DNA of 64,000 nucleotides, taken from Paenibacillus allorhizosphaerae. GTDB taxonomy: Bacteria; Bacillota; Bacilli; Paenibacillales; NBRC-103111. Positions 1-7,185 of the stretch are shown here, piece by piece; within the stretch, counting starts at the first letter, position 1, and every line of letters starts with the position of its first letter. The stretch is taken from assembly GCF_910594985.1 (NCBI RefSeq), contig NZ_CAJVCE010000022.1:1-64000 (forward strand), written 5' to 3'. The translations under genes and the position numbers were made by a program. Below the pieces are notes generated by a model. It searched no databases, had not been told where the DNA came from, and worked only from the letters and a program-made list of their open reading frames with translations.

Positions 1-82
1 TTCTTCTATTCCCGCATGCCCTAAAAAGGATTTCAACAGTGGTAACAGCTTACTTTTCCGTCGATCGCTGCAATACATGGTG

Positions 83-150
83 ATGAAATCCTACGAATGA
101 GTGAGAATACGTGAGATAAACGCTTAAAACCGAGGGACGGGCAGGTTAGT
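83..150 (+). repeat. Dispersed repeat copy 1 (GAAATCCTACGAATGAG family)
   Basis: The core GAAATCCTACGAATGAG followed by a TACGTG block recurs at 10655-10700 (inverted), 54810-54842 (inverted) and 55131-55195. This copy and the one near 55131 also share downstream ACCGAGGGA and CGGGCAG blocks. The rest of bases 1-291 shows no coding signal. The nature of the repeat is unknown; it may be a mobile element terminus. Confidence 0.5.
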
Positions 151-291
151 TTAATTACAAAAAGAGGATGATGATTATTGGAAAAAGGTTCGGCGGGTAG
201 CTTTTGGAGGGAGTTTACACGGTACTAAACAAGAAATGAATGATCATAAACAAACCAGTAAAGTAATCTGTAAGGATAAAGGAGAAATCTT

Positions 292-999
292 ATGGCACGT
301 ATTGATGAAATTGAGTCTGATGTATTTCGTCTTTCGATCTTCTCAACGGAATCCGGATTCCAGTACAATGCATTTTTAGTCCGAGACGAGGAGCCTCTTT
401 TGTACCATACAGGCCCTAAATCACTTTTTTTTCAGTTCAGTCAAGCAGTTGCTAGCCTAATTGATCTTAAACAATTGCGCTGGATTAGTTACAGTCATTT
501 CGAGTCGGACGAGTGTGGCGCACTCAATGAATGGCTCACAATTGCACCTCAAGCTGAGGCTGTAATCGGGATTGTTGGGGCGGCGGTAAACGGGGAGTTC
601 GCTATCAGACCTATTCGTTCGCTTCAGGACAACGAGGTATTCAGTACGGGGAAGAAAAGCTTCCGTTACTTGCGCACACCCCATCTCCCGCATGGGTGGG
701 ATGCAGGATTGCTTTTTGAAGAGACCGACCGGACTCTCTTCACTTCTGACTTGTTCCATCAAAACGGTGATGTAGAACCAGTCACTGAGGCTAGTTTAAT
801 TGATCGGTTTAAAGAAGTGTTACACAACTCACAAGGTCCATTTTCCAACTATATTCCCTATACCTTGCACACAGAGCAGATGCTACGTAAACTAGCAGAT
901 CTAAAACCTAAAACACTTGCTGTTATGCCTGGCTCTTCTTACAAGGGAGACGGTAAGAGTGCTATTGAAGAACTCATTAAAGTATTTCAAGAAATGTAA
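292..999 (+). CDS. MBL-fold metallo-hydrolase, ODP (oxygen-binding diiron) type
   Basis: This 235-residue protein looks like a stand-alone metallo-beta-lactamase-fold domain of the diiron type found in flavodiiron proteins. The H-x-E-x-D signature is visible at His69, Glu71 and Asp73 (SHFESDE). Further candidate ligands are His131/His134 (TPHLPHGWD) and Asp153 (TSDLF). Flavodiiron proteins use this Glu-containing site to bind two irons and reduce O2 or NO. No flavodoxin domain follows, so electrons would have to come from a separate partner. The last MBL motif reads MPGSS rather than a clear HG, so one ligand may be missing. The start is an ATG with an AAGGAG site 7 to 9 bases upstream. No signal peptide is seen, so it is probably cytoplasmic. 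It stands alone, with about 800 bases of non-coding sequence after it. The family call is good; the substrate is unknown. Confidence 0.75.
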   Translation: MARIDEIESDVFRLSIFSTESGFQYNAFLVRDEEPLLYHTGPKSLFFQFSQAVASLIDLKQLRWISYSHFESDECGALNEWLTIAPQAEAVIGIVGAAVNGEFAIRPIRSLQDNEVFSTGKKSFRYLRTPHLPHGWDAGLLFEETDRTLFTSDLFHQNGDVEPVTEASLIDRFKEVLHNSQGPFSNYIPYTLHTEQMLRKLADLKPKTLAVMPGSSYKGDGKSAIEELIKVFQEM

Positions 1000-1821
1000 G
1001 GTATGCTAGCACTAGCAAAGATTTACTCCCCATCACCATATGTATCCATATGTTTATCAGAAGGTACCACAGCTATCGAAGTCTAACATGCTTCTTCAAC
1101 TAACGGGAAACGATAGCGTGGAGCTGCCAAAAGGACAACTCCTCTTAAATGTTCATTGAACAGTAATTTGTAATAAACTTGAAATCATCCTTTCACCTTG
1201 CATTAATAAAGTTACTTTTATTATCGTGCGATTCAATCTCAGATCTTCCAGGCCCGATTCTCCCATAAGGCAATATACTTAATCGTTACGTAGGCTCGAA
1301 TAACGCACGTTGATATAATAACTCTATATAAGATGTCAGGCTGTCCGCCAGCACAGGGCGGTCAAATGATTCCAGAAGAGTATAGGTGGAGGAATATGGG
1401 GATGAATACAAAATGTCGCAGCGGGAGTTCGCAGCGTTCCGCAACACTTATATGGCGGGCAAATGGCATATGGGTCCCGGGTTTCCGCATCAGGAGACTT
1501 TGACTTAGCGTATCACTATCACGGCGTCGTGCCATGTTGGATACTCGCGATTTATGGTGGCGCCTGCTGTCGTTGAGTACTGGCGTGTGGGCCTTCGCGG
1601 GCGAGTTGGGGGTACTGGTGCTGACTTCACGCCGTGGATCGCGTGGTTCTTGTCCCCTATGGCGGCGGCATGGATCTCATCGGGAAGCTGTTTTCTTATA
1701 ATCTCTTTATTATCGTCGTTCCTGTCAAGAGCAAGGTTTCTTTTCTATTACGTAAAATTCTAGTTTGACGAAATAGAATAAATGCCGATCCGCGGCGCTG
1801 AATTCCTACCAACCCGTGTAT
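1000..1821. other. Gene-poor stretch with repeat and possible decayed coding
   Basis: No convincing gene is visible. A dispersed repeat lies at 1085-1160 (listed separately). Around 1640-1763 one plus frame reads VVLVPYGGGMDLIGKLFSYN and continues hydrophobically to a stop, which looks like a decayed coding fragment, but I cannot assign it to a family. The 69-codon open frame at 1554-1763 has an unlikely composition and no ribosome binding site, so I do not call it. Confidence 0.4.
1085..1160 (+). repeat. Dispersed repeat, GATAGnnTGGAGCTGCC type, copy A
   Basis: The block CTAACGG-n-AACGATAG-nn-TGGAGCTGCC, followed by an A-rich stretch and CAACTCCTCTT, reappears at 24636-24700. In the second copy GAGCTG and CAGCTC form a short hairpin; here the second arm has decayed to CAACTC. 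It is probably an element end or remnant. Function unknown. Confidence 0.5.
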
Positions 1822-2421
1822 CTAGTCATGTTTTTGGACCTGAAGAAGTTCAATAATAACCAATAACATATCTTCCAACCGAATTCTGTCGTCGACAAAA
1901 TGCTGCAGATTAATCCCATTAAAGAGTGCCATTGCAGCTGTTGCTAAGGTTCTTGCATCCAATGGACTTCCTGCAATCCCCTCATCTTTCATAACCTGAA
2001 AAAAATGCGTTAGGAATTGTCTCCATTCCTCCATCTGTACAATAAGCCTCTCCTTGATTTGAGGTAATTCATTGGAAATCATGCATCCTTGAATAAGCAA
2101 AGAAGAGGACCCTTTTTCGTATGCTTCATTGAGCAAGCGTAAAGAGTATTGTTGAAAGTTGCTCAGCAAGTCCCGATCTTTTCGATTCAGAGCAGATAGC
2201 AAATCTTCAAAGTAAAAATCAATGCCTTCTTTAATGATCTTTAGCAGGAACTCCTCTTTGCCGGAGAAGTGGGCATAAAATCCTCCTTTGGAGTAACCGG
2301 CATGTTTCACGATCTGTTCAATGCTTGTATTAGAGTAGCCGTGGAGAGAGAATAACTCGACCCCGGACTTCATCAGCTTTTCAATGGTCTGTTTTGATTG
2401 TTGCTGGTGCTGATTTCCCAT
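1822..2421 (-). CDS. TetR/AcrR family transcriptional regulator
   Basis: This is a 199-residue repressor-type protein. The N-terminal TetR helix-turn-helix spans about residues 12-58, with the typical run TSIEQIVKHAGYSKGGFYAHF. The rest is an all-helical ligand and dimer domain resembling the TetR_C groups of AcrR-like proteins. The start is placed at the ATG at 2421, giving MGNQHQQQ, because an AAGGGG site lies 9 bases upstream. An earlier in-frame ATG at 2499 would place the N-terminus inside the putative operator and adds an atypical extension. The gene is divergent from the secreted-protein gene at 2547, and a perfect 20-bp palindrome (2497-2516) lies between them. Autoregulation and repression of the neighbour are therefore likely. 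The ligand cannot be told from sequence. Confidence 0.88.
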   Translation of the reverse strand: MGNQHQQQSKQTIEKLMKSGVELFSLHGYSNTSIEQIVKHAGYSKGGFYAHFSGKEEFLLKIIKEGIDFYFEDLLSALNRKDRDLLSNFQQYSLRLLNEAYEKGSSSLLIQGCMISNELPQIKERLIVQMEEWRQFLTHFFQVMKDEGIAGSPLDARTLATAAMALFNGINLQHFVDDRIRLEDMLLVIIELLQVQKHD

Positions 2422-2456
2422 GCCATAAATCCCCTTTTTATAATTCTGAGTTCCCA

Positions 2457-2486
2457 TTGATTGGAATAAAACCCACAATGTATAAT
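2457..2486 (+). promoter_or_regulatory. Sigma-A-like promoter for the secreted protein at 2547
   Basis: TTGATT (2457-2462) and TATAAT (2481-2486) are separated by 18 bases. The predicted start of transcription, about 2493, falls at the edge of the palindrome at 2497-2516, a usual placement for a TetR-family operator. Confidence 0.55.
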
Positions 2487-2496
2487 GTTTCCAATG

Positions 2497-2516
2497 CATA
2501 CCGACTAGTCGGTATG
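2497..2516. promoter_or_regulatory. TetR-family operator palindrome
   Basis: This is a perfect 20-bp inverted repeat with core ACCGACTAGTCGGT, located between the divergent tetR-like gene and the gene at 2547. Many TetR-family operators have this kind of symmetry and an ACCGAC half-site. It sits just downstream of the -10 of the plus-strand promoter, so binding would block transcription of the gene at 2547. Confidence 0.7.
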
Positions 2517-2546
2517 TGAAATTTCAAAAATAAAGGAGTTCAAGTA

Positions 2547-3023
2547 ATGAAGAGAAAAATTTGGTTTTGGGGACTATCTTTTGTATTTTTATTGACTCTT
2601 TTGATCGCTCCGGTACAGCAATCTTTCAGTGCATCCGAGGGAGCTTCCAATGCGGATAGTATAACTGGAAGTGCACTCGGCGGTCAATATCACCTTAGTC
2701 ATGTGGTCAAAATTTACGTTCCTTCTACGGTGAAAGGGAGCATTCCCATCACCGATGAAGCACATGAAAAGTTCGTTGATCAGGCGCTGACGAAATTTTC
2801 AAATTGGTTTGGCGGCGCTACGGCTGTCGCCGGCTCGGGTGCTTGGGTTGATAATGACAAAAAATTGATCAAAGAAAAAGTAACGATCGTGTATGCCTTT
2901 GCCGAGAAATTGGATAAAGAGGCCGTTAATCAAGTCGTCTCGTTTGCGAAACAGATGAAAGGGGATCTCGAGCAGTCTTCGATAGCCCTCGAAGTCGATG
3001 GCAAGATGTATTTTATCGAATGA
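2547..3023 (+). CDS. Secreted protein, DUF3574-like
   Basis: This 158-residue protein starts with a clear Sec signal peptide: a basic MKRK, then a hydrophobic stretch to about residue 22, with probable cleavage after SFSA. The mature part contains the pattern KFSNWFGGATAVAGSGAW, then a charged turn and a beta strand (VTIVYAF). This resembles the DUF3574 family, in which a Gly-rich turn and a W-x-D motif are followed by a conserved strand; the family call rests on pattern only. The start is supported by AGGAG 8 bases upstream. It is driven by the promoter at 2457-2486 and probably controlled by the TetR protein at 1822. The hairpin at 3136-3170 may end the transcript. The biochemical role is unknown. 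Confidence 0.65.
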   Translation: MKRKIWFWGLSFVFLLTLLIAPVQQSFSASEGASNADSITGSALGGQYHLSHVVKIYVPSTVKGSIPITDEAHEKFVDQALTKFSNWFGGATAVAGSGAWVDNDKKLIKEKVTIVYAFAEKLDKEAVNQVVSFAKQMKGDLEQSSIALEVDGKMYFIE

Positions 3024-3135
3024 GATCATAAAGACAGGCGTGTACATATACTTCATCAATCCTTTATTGATTAAATGACTATAGGCAGCAAAGATGCAAT
3101 AGGTAAAGCAGTCAATAATCATACTTATACTCTTA

Positions 3136-3170
3136 AAGTGACGCCGAAGAACATCTTTTGCGTCACTTTA
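3136..3170 (+). terminator. Hairpin after the secreted protein gene
   Basis: A 10-bp perfect inverted repeat (AAAGTGACGC at 3136-3145, GCGTCACTTT at 3161-3170) is followed by an AT-rich stretch. It is probably a transcription terminator, though the T tract is short. Confidence 0.5.
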
Positions 3171-3217
3171 AACTTGTTTTATGTTCACTTTTCCTGCAGA
3201 AGGGAGCGCAAAGGTAA

Positions 3218-3478
3218 ATGAAAAAATATGCTATATTCATTGTAGCGATCATATTTCTCGTCACCACGGGATGTGGTCGGTTGGACCTGATCATTCATGA
3301 AGACGGTTCGGGAGGAGGGGAATACACGATCGAACTTACTGGCAAGTTCTCAGCCCAGGATGTATGGAGGGAAATAGATAAAAGTATAGAGAAGACCAAC
3401 AAGGCAGCTGGAAATTTTAAACTCAACATTAGTGTTAAAGAATGTGCCTCAACAAAACGGTTAACTGAAATTCGGTGA
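3218..3478 (+). CDS. Short lipoprotein, probably 3'-truncated
   Basis: This 86-residue product has a lipoprotein signal: a hydrophobic N-terminus and the lipobox VTTGC (Cys19). It is followed by RLDLIIHEDGSGGGEYTIE, a pattern common at the start of LppM/DUF3153-like secreted lipoproteins, which are usually twice this length or more. The open frame ends at 3476-3478, exactly where a transposon-end array begins (AAAGCGTATATGTTTG). The last ten or so residues therefore probably do not belong to the original protein. Upstream there is a purine-rich site (GCAGAAGGGAG) about 11 bases from the ATG. This is most likely a remnant cut by the insertion or rearrangement, and may not be functional. Confidence 0.55.
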   Translation: MKKYAIFIVAIIFLVTTGCGRLDLIIHEDGSGGGEYTIELTGKFSAQDVWREIDKSIEKTNKAAGNFKLNISVKECASTKRLTEIR

Positions 3479-3480
3479 AA

Positions 3481-3524
3481 GCGTATATGTTTGTGTCGCG
3501 AAAGCGCATATGTTTGTGTCGCCG
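3481..3524. mobile_element. Right-end-type terminal array, family 1
   Basis: Two direct boxes, GCGTATATGTTTGTGTCG and GCGCATATGTTTGTGTCG, are separated by CGAAA and followed by CCGA. This mirrors the right-end-type array at 4937-4987, where two boxes are followed by CCGACA. It lies 9 bases before a left-end tip (TGTCCGG at 3534). I interpret the boxes as transposase binding sites of a TnsB/TniA-type element. Confidence 0.55.
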
Positions 3525-3533
3525 AAGGAAAAA

Positions 3534-3677
3534 TGTCCGGCGACACAAACATATGTGCTTTGAGATCCCCGTAAATTGGGGATTTTATATTTTAAAGCAC
3601 CAATGTTTGTGTCGCGAGGTCACGACACAAACATTGGTGCATAATCGTTTTACGACACAAACATAGGTGCATAATCG
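3534..3677. mobile_element. Left-end-type terminal array, family 1
   Basis: In order there is a tip TGTCCGG, box CGACACAAACATATGTGC, hairpin GATCCCCGTAAATTGGGGAT, an inverted box (3594-3615), and two direct boxes ending in GGTGCATAATCG. The order, orientation and spacing equal those of the family 2 array at 4990-5133. About 75 bases downstream of the boxes are also shared with 40226-40290, which suggests the start of a transposon-borne reading frame. Confidence 0.6.
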
Positions 3678-3776
3678 AGGAGATAGAAAAACTTGAATTT
3701 GTAATGTTTGTTCAAAAGGCCATTAAGCTAAATGGCAGGTTACACACAGCAATGGATAAGCAAAAGCCCTGACATT

Positions 3777-3971
3777 TTATTCATTATCACGATTGGTAGT
3801 TTTGTGTTTATTGCCTTTGCTGTCATAGGTGACCCATTCACCAACAGGCTCGCCCATGTCAAAATACCCTGAACGCTTTAATGTTTCATCTGTACGATAC
3901 CATTCCCAAAAGCCATCTGGCTTATCATTAATCATTTTTCCCTTTGACCATATTGTTTTTCCGTGACCCTT
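3777..3971 (-). pseudogene. YwqK-like (MORN-type) antitoxin protein fragment
   Basis: A minus-strand frame, open from 3971 and ending at TAA 3777-3779, encodes about 64 residues. They include GKTIWSKGKMINDKPDGFW, then GYFDMGEPVGEW and a YDSKGN turn. The repeated G-x-W/G-Y pattern is typical of the MORN-variant repeats in YwqK-family proteins, annotated as antitoxins in toxin-antitoxin-like pairs. The N-terminal part is absent: the frame meets a stop where it abuts the gene on the other strand (about 3965-3975). It is therefore a C-terminal fragment, perhaps old transposon cargo. Family call moderate; functional status probably dead. Confidence 0.5.
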
Positions 3972-4873
3972 TTACTTGTAAGTGCGGATATACGTTAGGC
4001 GATTTTACTTTGACACAGTGGGCAGAATGGAATTTCCTTGCAAAGATTAATGACGATGTTGTGTTGAAATGGTTGTCAGGTGAAATGGGAGTTGTAACAG
4101 AAACAAATCGACTACTGTTTATTCCTCGGTCTGTTTCTGTTGACATGTTTAATTTCGAAGCAACCATTACCTCCAAGTTTCCTAGCAGTGAACATAAGAA
4201 GATGATAACCAAGAGAGACTACTCCTTAAGTAACGAGTTTAAAGATCACGTATATGATGAAAATAAGCAATGCTTCAGGGCCATTGACCGGTATGTCAGA
4301 AAAAAATATTTGGCTAATCACCACGTTTGTTTACATACCCTACAAGAACTCCGTAAACAGGAGGAAGGGGAGTTTCCTCAAATTTGTCCATATGCTTATG
4401 CCTATGTATTTTGGAAACACACATTGCTGCGGACCGATCATTTTTATACCTCGATAAGAGCGGATGAAACAAATCGCAGAACATATGAAGGATTTGAATA
4501 TGCGACTCAACTCATCCAAAAACATATAAATGACTTTAAAGAAAAGCTGTTTAACCACACCAATCTTTATGAATTTGATAACAGAAGATTGTCTGATTGG
4601 ATCGTAAATCGATTCACATCCGAATTGTGTTTAAATTATTTCTATCAATGGCTTGAAATTGCAAAAGAAGGATCCGAACAAAACCGCGTTCCTGATTGGA
4701 ATCAAGTTACAAGGATGATAGAAAATAGAATCCCAAAGATGATCTTTAGACACAAATCCAATGTATATGAGCGACAGGTTGTCCAGATAGTCACAAAAAA
4801 AGAATCAAGAAATATAGAGCTAGAAAAAATAATTAACGACATAAAATGTCCTAACAAATCAAAAACAATTTAA
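3944..4873 (+). CDS. Unrecognised protein inside transposon-end zone, CxCG motif
   Basis: This frame of up to 309 residues has only a TTG start without a good ribosome binding site. Its first 9 or so codons overlap the YwqK-like remnant on the other strand, so the native N-terminus is probably lost. The protein begins in effect with PFTCKCGYTL, half of a zinc-ribbon-like site, followed by helical, charged sequence with ICPYAYAYVFWKH near the middle. I do not recognise the family with certainty. The C-x-C-G element recalls the zinc-binding regions of TnsD/TniQ target-selection proteins. Its position between terminal arrays 1 and 2, and its own terminator at 4900-4924, make a transposon-encoded protein plausible. 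AT-rich codon use differs from the sulfatase genes nearby. It could equally be cargo of unknown function. Confidence 0.5.
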   Translation: MTILFFRDPFTCKCGYTLGDFTLTQWAEWNFLAKINDDVVLKWLSGEMGVVTETNRLLFIPRSVSVDMFNFEATITSKFPSSEHKKMITKRDYSLSNEFKDHVYDENKQCFRAIDRYVRKKYLANHHVCLHTLQELRKQEEGEFPQICPYAYAYVFWKHTLLRTDHFYTSIRADETNRRTYEGFEYATQLIQKHINDFKEKLFNHTNLYEFDNRRLSDWIVNRFTSELCLNYFYQWLEIAKEGSEQNRVPDWNQVTRMIENRIPKMIFRHKSNVYERQVVQIVTKKESRNIELEKIINDIKCPNKSKTI

Positions 4874-4899
4874 GAAGTAAAATGCATTGAAACCATTGA

Positions 4900-4924
4900 A
4901 ACCCATCGCAACTAGCGATGGGTT
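4900..4924 (+). terminator. Rho-independent terminator
   Basis: AACCCATCGC (4900-4909) pairs with GCGATGGGTT (4915-4924), followed by TTTC. It lies 26 bases after the stop of the gene ending at 4873. Confidence 0.75.
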
Positions 4925-4936
4925 TTCGTCTGTCGG

Positions 4937-4987
4937 AATGGGATAAGGTTCTTGTCATTTATGGGATAATGTTCTTGTCATCCGACA
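4937..4987. mobile_element. Right-end-type terminal array, family 2
   Basis: Two direct copies of ATGGGATAA-n-GTTCTTGTCA are followed by the tip CCGACA (4982-4987). This is the reverse-oriented counterpart of the family 2 left-end boxes. A further TGTCGG lies at 4931-4936 just before the first box. Confidence 0.6.
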
Positions 4988-4989
4988 TT

Positions 4990-5133
4990 TGTCGGGTGAC
5001 AAGAACATTGTCCCATTATAAGTCGCGTAAATTGCGGCTTTTGCTTTTTATGGGATAAAGTTCTTGTCAAATTCCCGTGACAAGAACTTTATCCCATTCC
5101 CGAAATTGACAAGAACATTATCCCATTCCCGAT
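4990..5133. mobile_element. Left-end-type terminal array, family 2
   Basis: The tip TGTCGGG begins two bases after the right-end tip CCGACA. Next come box TGACAAGAACATTGTCCCAT, the small hairpin GTCGCGTAAATTGCGGC, an inverted box ATGGGATAAAGTTCTTGTCA, and two direct boxes ending CCCATTCCCGA. The layout matches the family 1 array at 3534-3677, although the box sequence differs at about half of its positions. It abuts the truncated solute-binding gene at 5142. Confidence 0.6.
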
Positions 5134-5141
5134 AATACAAC

Positions 5142-5339
5142 GGGCCCAAGCGTTTAGTTGAAATCGCCGCCCTGGATAAATTAACCGATTTCAAATGGGA
5201 TATGGTTTCTTATCCAACCTTCACAGAGCATTCCGGAGTCGGTTTGCGGGTCGATGCGCATATTCTTTCCGTTACGTCCGCCAGCAAGAACAGGGATGAC
5301 GGCGTAGCCATTGTCATAAAGCGGTTCATGGTTTCTTGA
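5142..5339 (+). pseudogene. Solute-binding protein fragment (orphan sugar-binding subfamily)
   Basis: A 65-codon open stretch with no start reads GPKRLVEIAALDKLTDFKWD, continues MVSYPTF, and includes a TSASKNRDD segment before its stop. The same elements (NWDMVSYPTFKE, TSKHKE) occur in the four or five intact solute-binding proteins of this window, for example at 32972 and 59644. It is therefore the C-terminal half of a sixth paralogue. The fragment begins within 10 bases of the family 2 left-end boxes, so the transposon insertion or a later deletion probably removed the 5' part. Confidence 0.7.
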
Positions 5340-5428
5340 ATGTATTTTAACGAAATTCTGGTACCTGTCGTTATGGAAGGAGTAAATTACTCATTTAGTC
5401 GAAAAATATATTACAGCAGAAAAAAAAC

Positions 5429-5452
5429 AACCTGCTTCTGGCGGAGCAGGTT
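5429..5452 (+). terminator. Hairpin, likely terminator
   Basis: AACCTGCT (5429-5436) pairs with AGCAGGTT (5445-5452), preceded by an A run and followed by ATTTT. Having A and T runs on both sides, it may work in both directions. Confidence 0.6.
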
Positions 5453-5510
5453 ATTTTGAGTTGTAAATTAATAGCTTGGGAGCTGAAGGCAACAGAAGAG
5501 AATCATCACC

Positions 5511-5732
5511 ATGGGATTTTTAATTATATTTAGAGCTATTGAACCGCAGAAGTTTATCCCCGATTACTTGTCGGAATATCGCATGAAGATGGCCAAGAAA
5601 TGGCTGGTTGAAACGGATATGAAAATAGCGGAAATCGTGGAGAAGCTGAAATACAATACGCCGGCGAACTTTATCCGGTATTTCGCAAGCTGGAAGGCTG
5701 TACCCCGGCCAGTACCGGGAAAATTATTTTAA
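5511..5732 (+). pseudogene. AraC-family HTH fragment with frameshift
   Basis: Only the C-terminal DNA-binding part remains: FIPDYLSEYRMKMAKKWLVE, then IAEIVEKLKYNTPANFIRYF. This is the usual second helix-turn-helix of Paenibacillus AraC regulators. After IRYF the expected RKLEGCTPGQYRENYF is present but spread over two frames around 5685-5715, so at least one or two small indels have occurred. No N-terminal domain or real start is visible; the apparent ATG at 5511 is fortuitous. It lies next to the solute-binding remnant, so the two may once have formed a regulator-transporter pair. Confidence 0.7.
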
Positions 5733-5761
5733 CAAGTAACATTCAATTGGAGCATGGCATT

Positions 5762-6880
5762 TTATGCCTTGCGAATCTTTCCGCGCCGGTCTTTAAACGC
5801 GGTTACCAGTATTACCATAAGGTTGGGAACAACGCCGAACAATGTGATAATTAATGGCCACTCTGCAGTTACACGTTCGTTAAATTCCAATTCGTTCTGA
5901 TACATGGTCATTGTAAGAAGAAATGATAGAAATGTTGTCGGAAAGATCAGAATATTCTCGTCCTGTAGCCGAAGCAGCCTGGATATGGCCTCATTCAACA
6001 TAAACAGCACAATGGTTGCCTTCATATAGGACGCGGCGATCAAGCCGATGCTGATGACCGATTCGATCCGCTGAATGATATCTGCGACATCGACCAGCCG
6101 CGCAAGCTCGAATAAGGAAAACTTTACAGTCGCCGCCATCGGACCTAGAGCCATGATGGTGCATAGAATCACCAGTGACAAAGAAATACCGTTGAAAAGC
6201 AGCGCGATAAACATAAATTTGCCGAGATGTTGTCGTTGATCCCTTCGGACAAACGGCAAAAGTGTTGAGAATAGGATAATCTCCGCGTATGGGAAACCCC
6301 AAGTTTGATAAGCGCCGAAGAGGGTTTGCTTGAAACCGTGCTGAAATACGGGCAAGAGAAGCTCCGGACGGTAGGAAGGCAGGCAAAGCAGCAAAACAGA
6401 GAACGAGAAGAAAAATACCGCGGCGAGAAGCAGTATAAACATTCTGGACATTACTTCAATTCCCGCACGAACGGTCATGGCCGCAGTAAGCAGGGTTAAC
6501 AAGTGGAAGACATAGGAAGGCGTTTCCCTCATCATCGTGCTATTGAAGAATTGACTTATACCGATTACGATATTGGACAGCATGAGAAGTAACATGATTA
6601 AATAAGGAACGGCGATGATTGCAGTCACCATCCTGCCAAACGTTAGTTCGCTATACTCGACAAACGTTAGTTCAGGGTATTTCCGGTGCAAATAGAGGAC
6701 ACAAGCAAGCACCAACATCCCAATTCCGCTCGCAAGCCACAGCGATACCCAGGCGGCATTTTTTGCAGCACCGGTCAAAGGCGCCGGAATCCAGACGATC
6801 GCCGATCCGGTTATATAGGCTGTAAAGAGTGCCGTCATTTGCCAGGAGCTGACCGTATTCAGCTTTTGCATTTTCATCAA
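5762..6880 (-). CDS. gerB-like: Spore germination protein, GerAB family permease
   Basis: This 372-residue integral membrane protein has about ten hydrophobic segments and matches the GerAB/YfkT family, relatives of the APC amino acid transporters. The N-terminal helix pair around WQMTALFTAYITGSAIVWIP and the EYSELTFGRM loop are typical. GerAB subunits form the germinant-sensing part of the GerA receptor in the spore inner membrane, together with the A and C subunits. Length is normal for the family. It is the last gene of the minus-strand operon that starts at 9960, directly after the small membrane protein. The start is at MMKMQKL, with a pyrimidine-rich complement (GGAAAGGGGGC on the coding strand) as ribosome binding site. 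The germinant cannot be predicted. Confidence 0.9.
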   Translation of the reverse strand: MMKMQKLNTVSSWQMTALFTAYITGSAIVWIPAPLTGAAKNAAWVSLWLASGIGMLVLACVLYLHRKYPELTFVEYSELTFGRMVTAIIAVPYLIMLLLMLSNIVIGISQFFNSTMMRETPSYVFHLLTLLTAAMTVRAGIEVMSRMFILLLAAVFFFSFSVLLLCLPSYRPELLLPVFQHGFKQTLFGAYQTWGFPYAEIILFSTLLPFVRRDQRQHLGKFMFIALLFNGISLSLVILCTIMALGPMAATVKFSLFELARLVDVADIIQRIESVISIGLIAASYMKATIVLFMLNEAISRLLRLQDENILIFPTTFLSFLLTMTMYQNELEFNERVTAEWPLIITLFGVVPNLMVILVTAFKDRRGKIRKA

Positions 6881-6907
6881 GCCCCCTTTCCTTCGGGAAT
6901 CAGATCG

Positions 6908-7150
6908 TTAAGCAGGAAGTTTAATTGCTTCCTCAATGTGCTTCACCGCATTTTTAAAAAAGAAATGAAATACATCGTCCAGGTTCGGAGCATGCAGATC
7001 TAACAAATAATCGATGCTGAGATACACGGAGGCTATCATTAACAGCCCGTACCCGACCTGCATCCGACGGCGTTTATTTTTCAATTTCGGACCATCATAA
7101 ATAAACAGAGCGGCATATAAAATAAGCAGAAGCGTGAATTTCTCAATCAT
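6908..7150 (-). CDS. Small two-helix membrane protein of the ger operon (D-subunit-like)
   Basis: The 80 residues contain two hydrophobic segments (about 3-19 and 32-50) separated by a basic loop (GPKLKNKRRRMQ), then an amphipathic tail. Some GerA-type operons carry a fourth small gene encoding a two-transmembrane D subunit of 60-80 residues that modulates receptor function. Position (between gerC and gerB on the same strand, 35 and 27 bases apart), size and topology fit that role. Assignment rests on context rather than on a sequence motif. Confidence 0.6.
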   Translation of the reverse strand: MIEKFTLLLILYAALFIYDGPKLKNKRRRMQVGYGLLMIASVYLSIDYLLDLHAPNLDDVFHFFFKNAVKHIEEAIKLPA

Positions 7151-7185
7151 GGTTATACCCCAATATCCATCTATAGAGATTGAAA

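Noticed and set aside
1440-1480. Sulfatase-like GKWHMG text in one frame (about 1450)
   Set aside because: Only a few residues match, with no other sulfatase motif nearby.
1554-1763. 69-codon open frame
   Set aside because: No ribosome binding site, an odd hydrophobic composition and no family resemblance; another frame in the same place looks more like decayed coding.
3481-3677. Short repeats resembling a CRISPR array
   Set aside because: The boxes occur in both orientations with unequal spacing and a hairpin between, and the same order recurs in other copies. There are no unique spacers of constant length and no cas genes.
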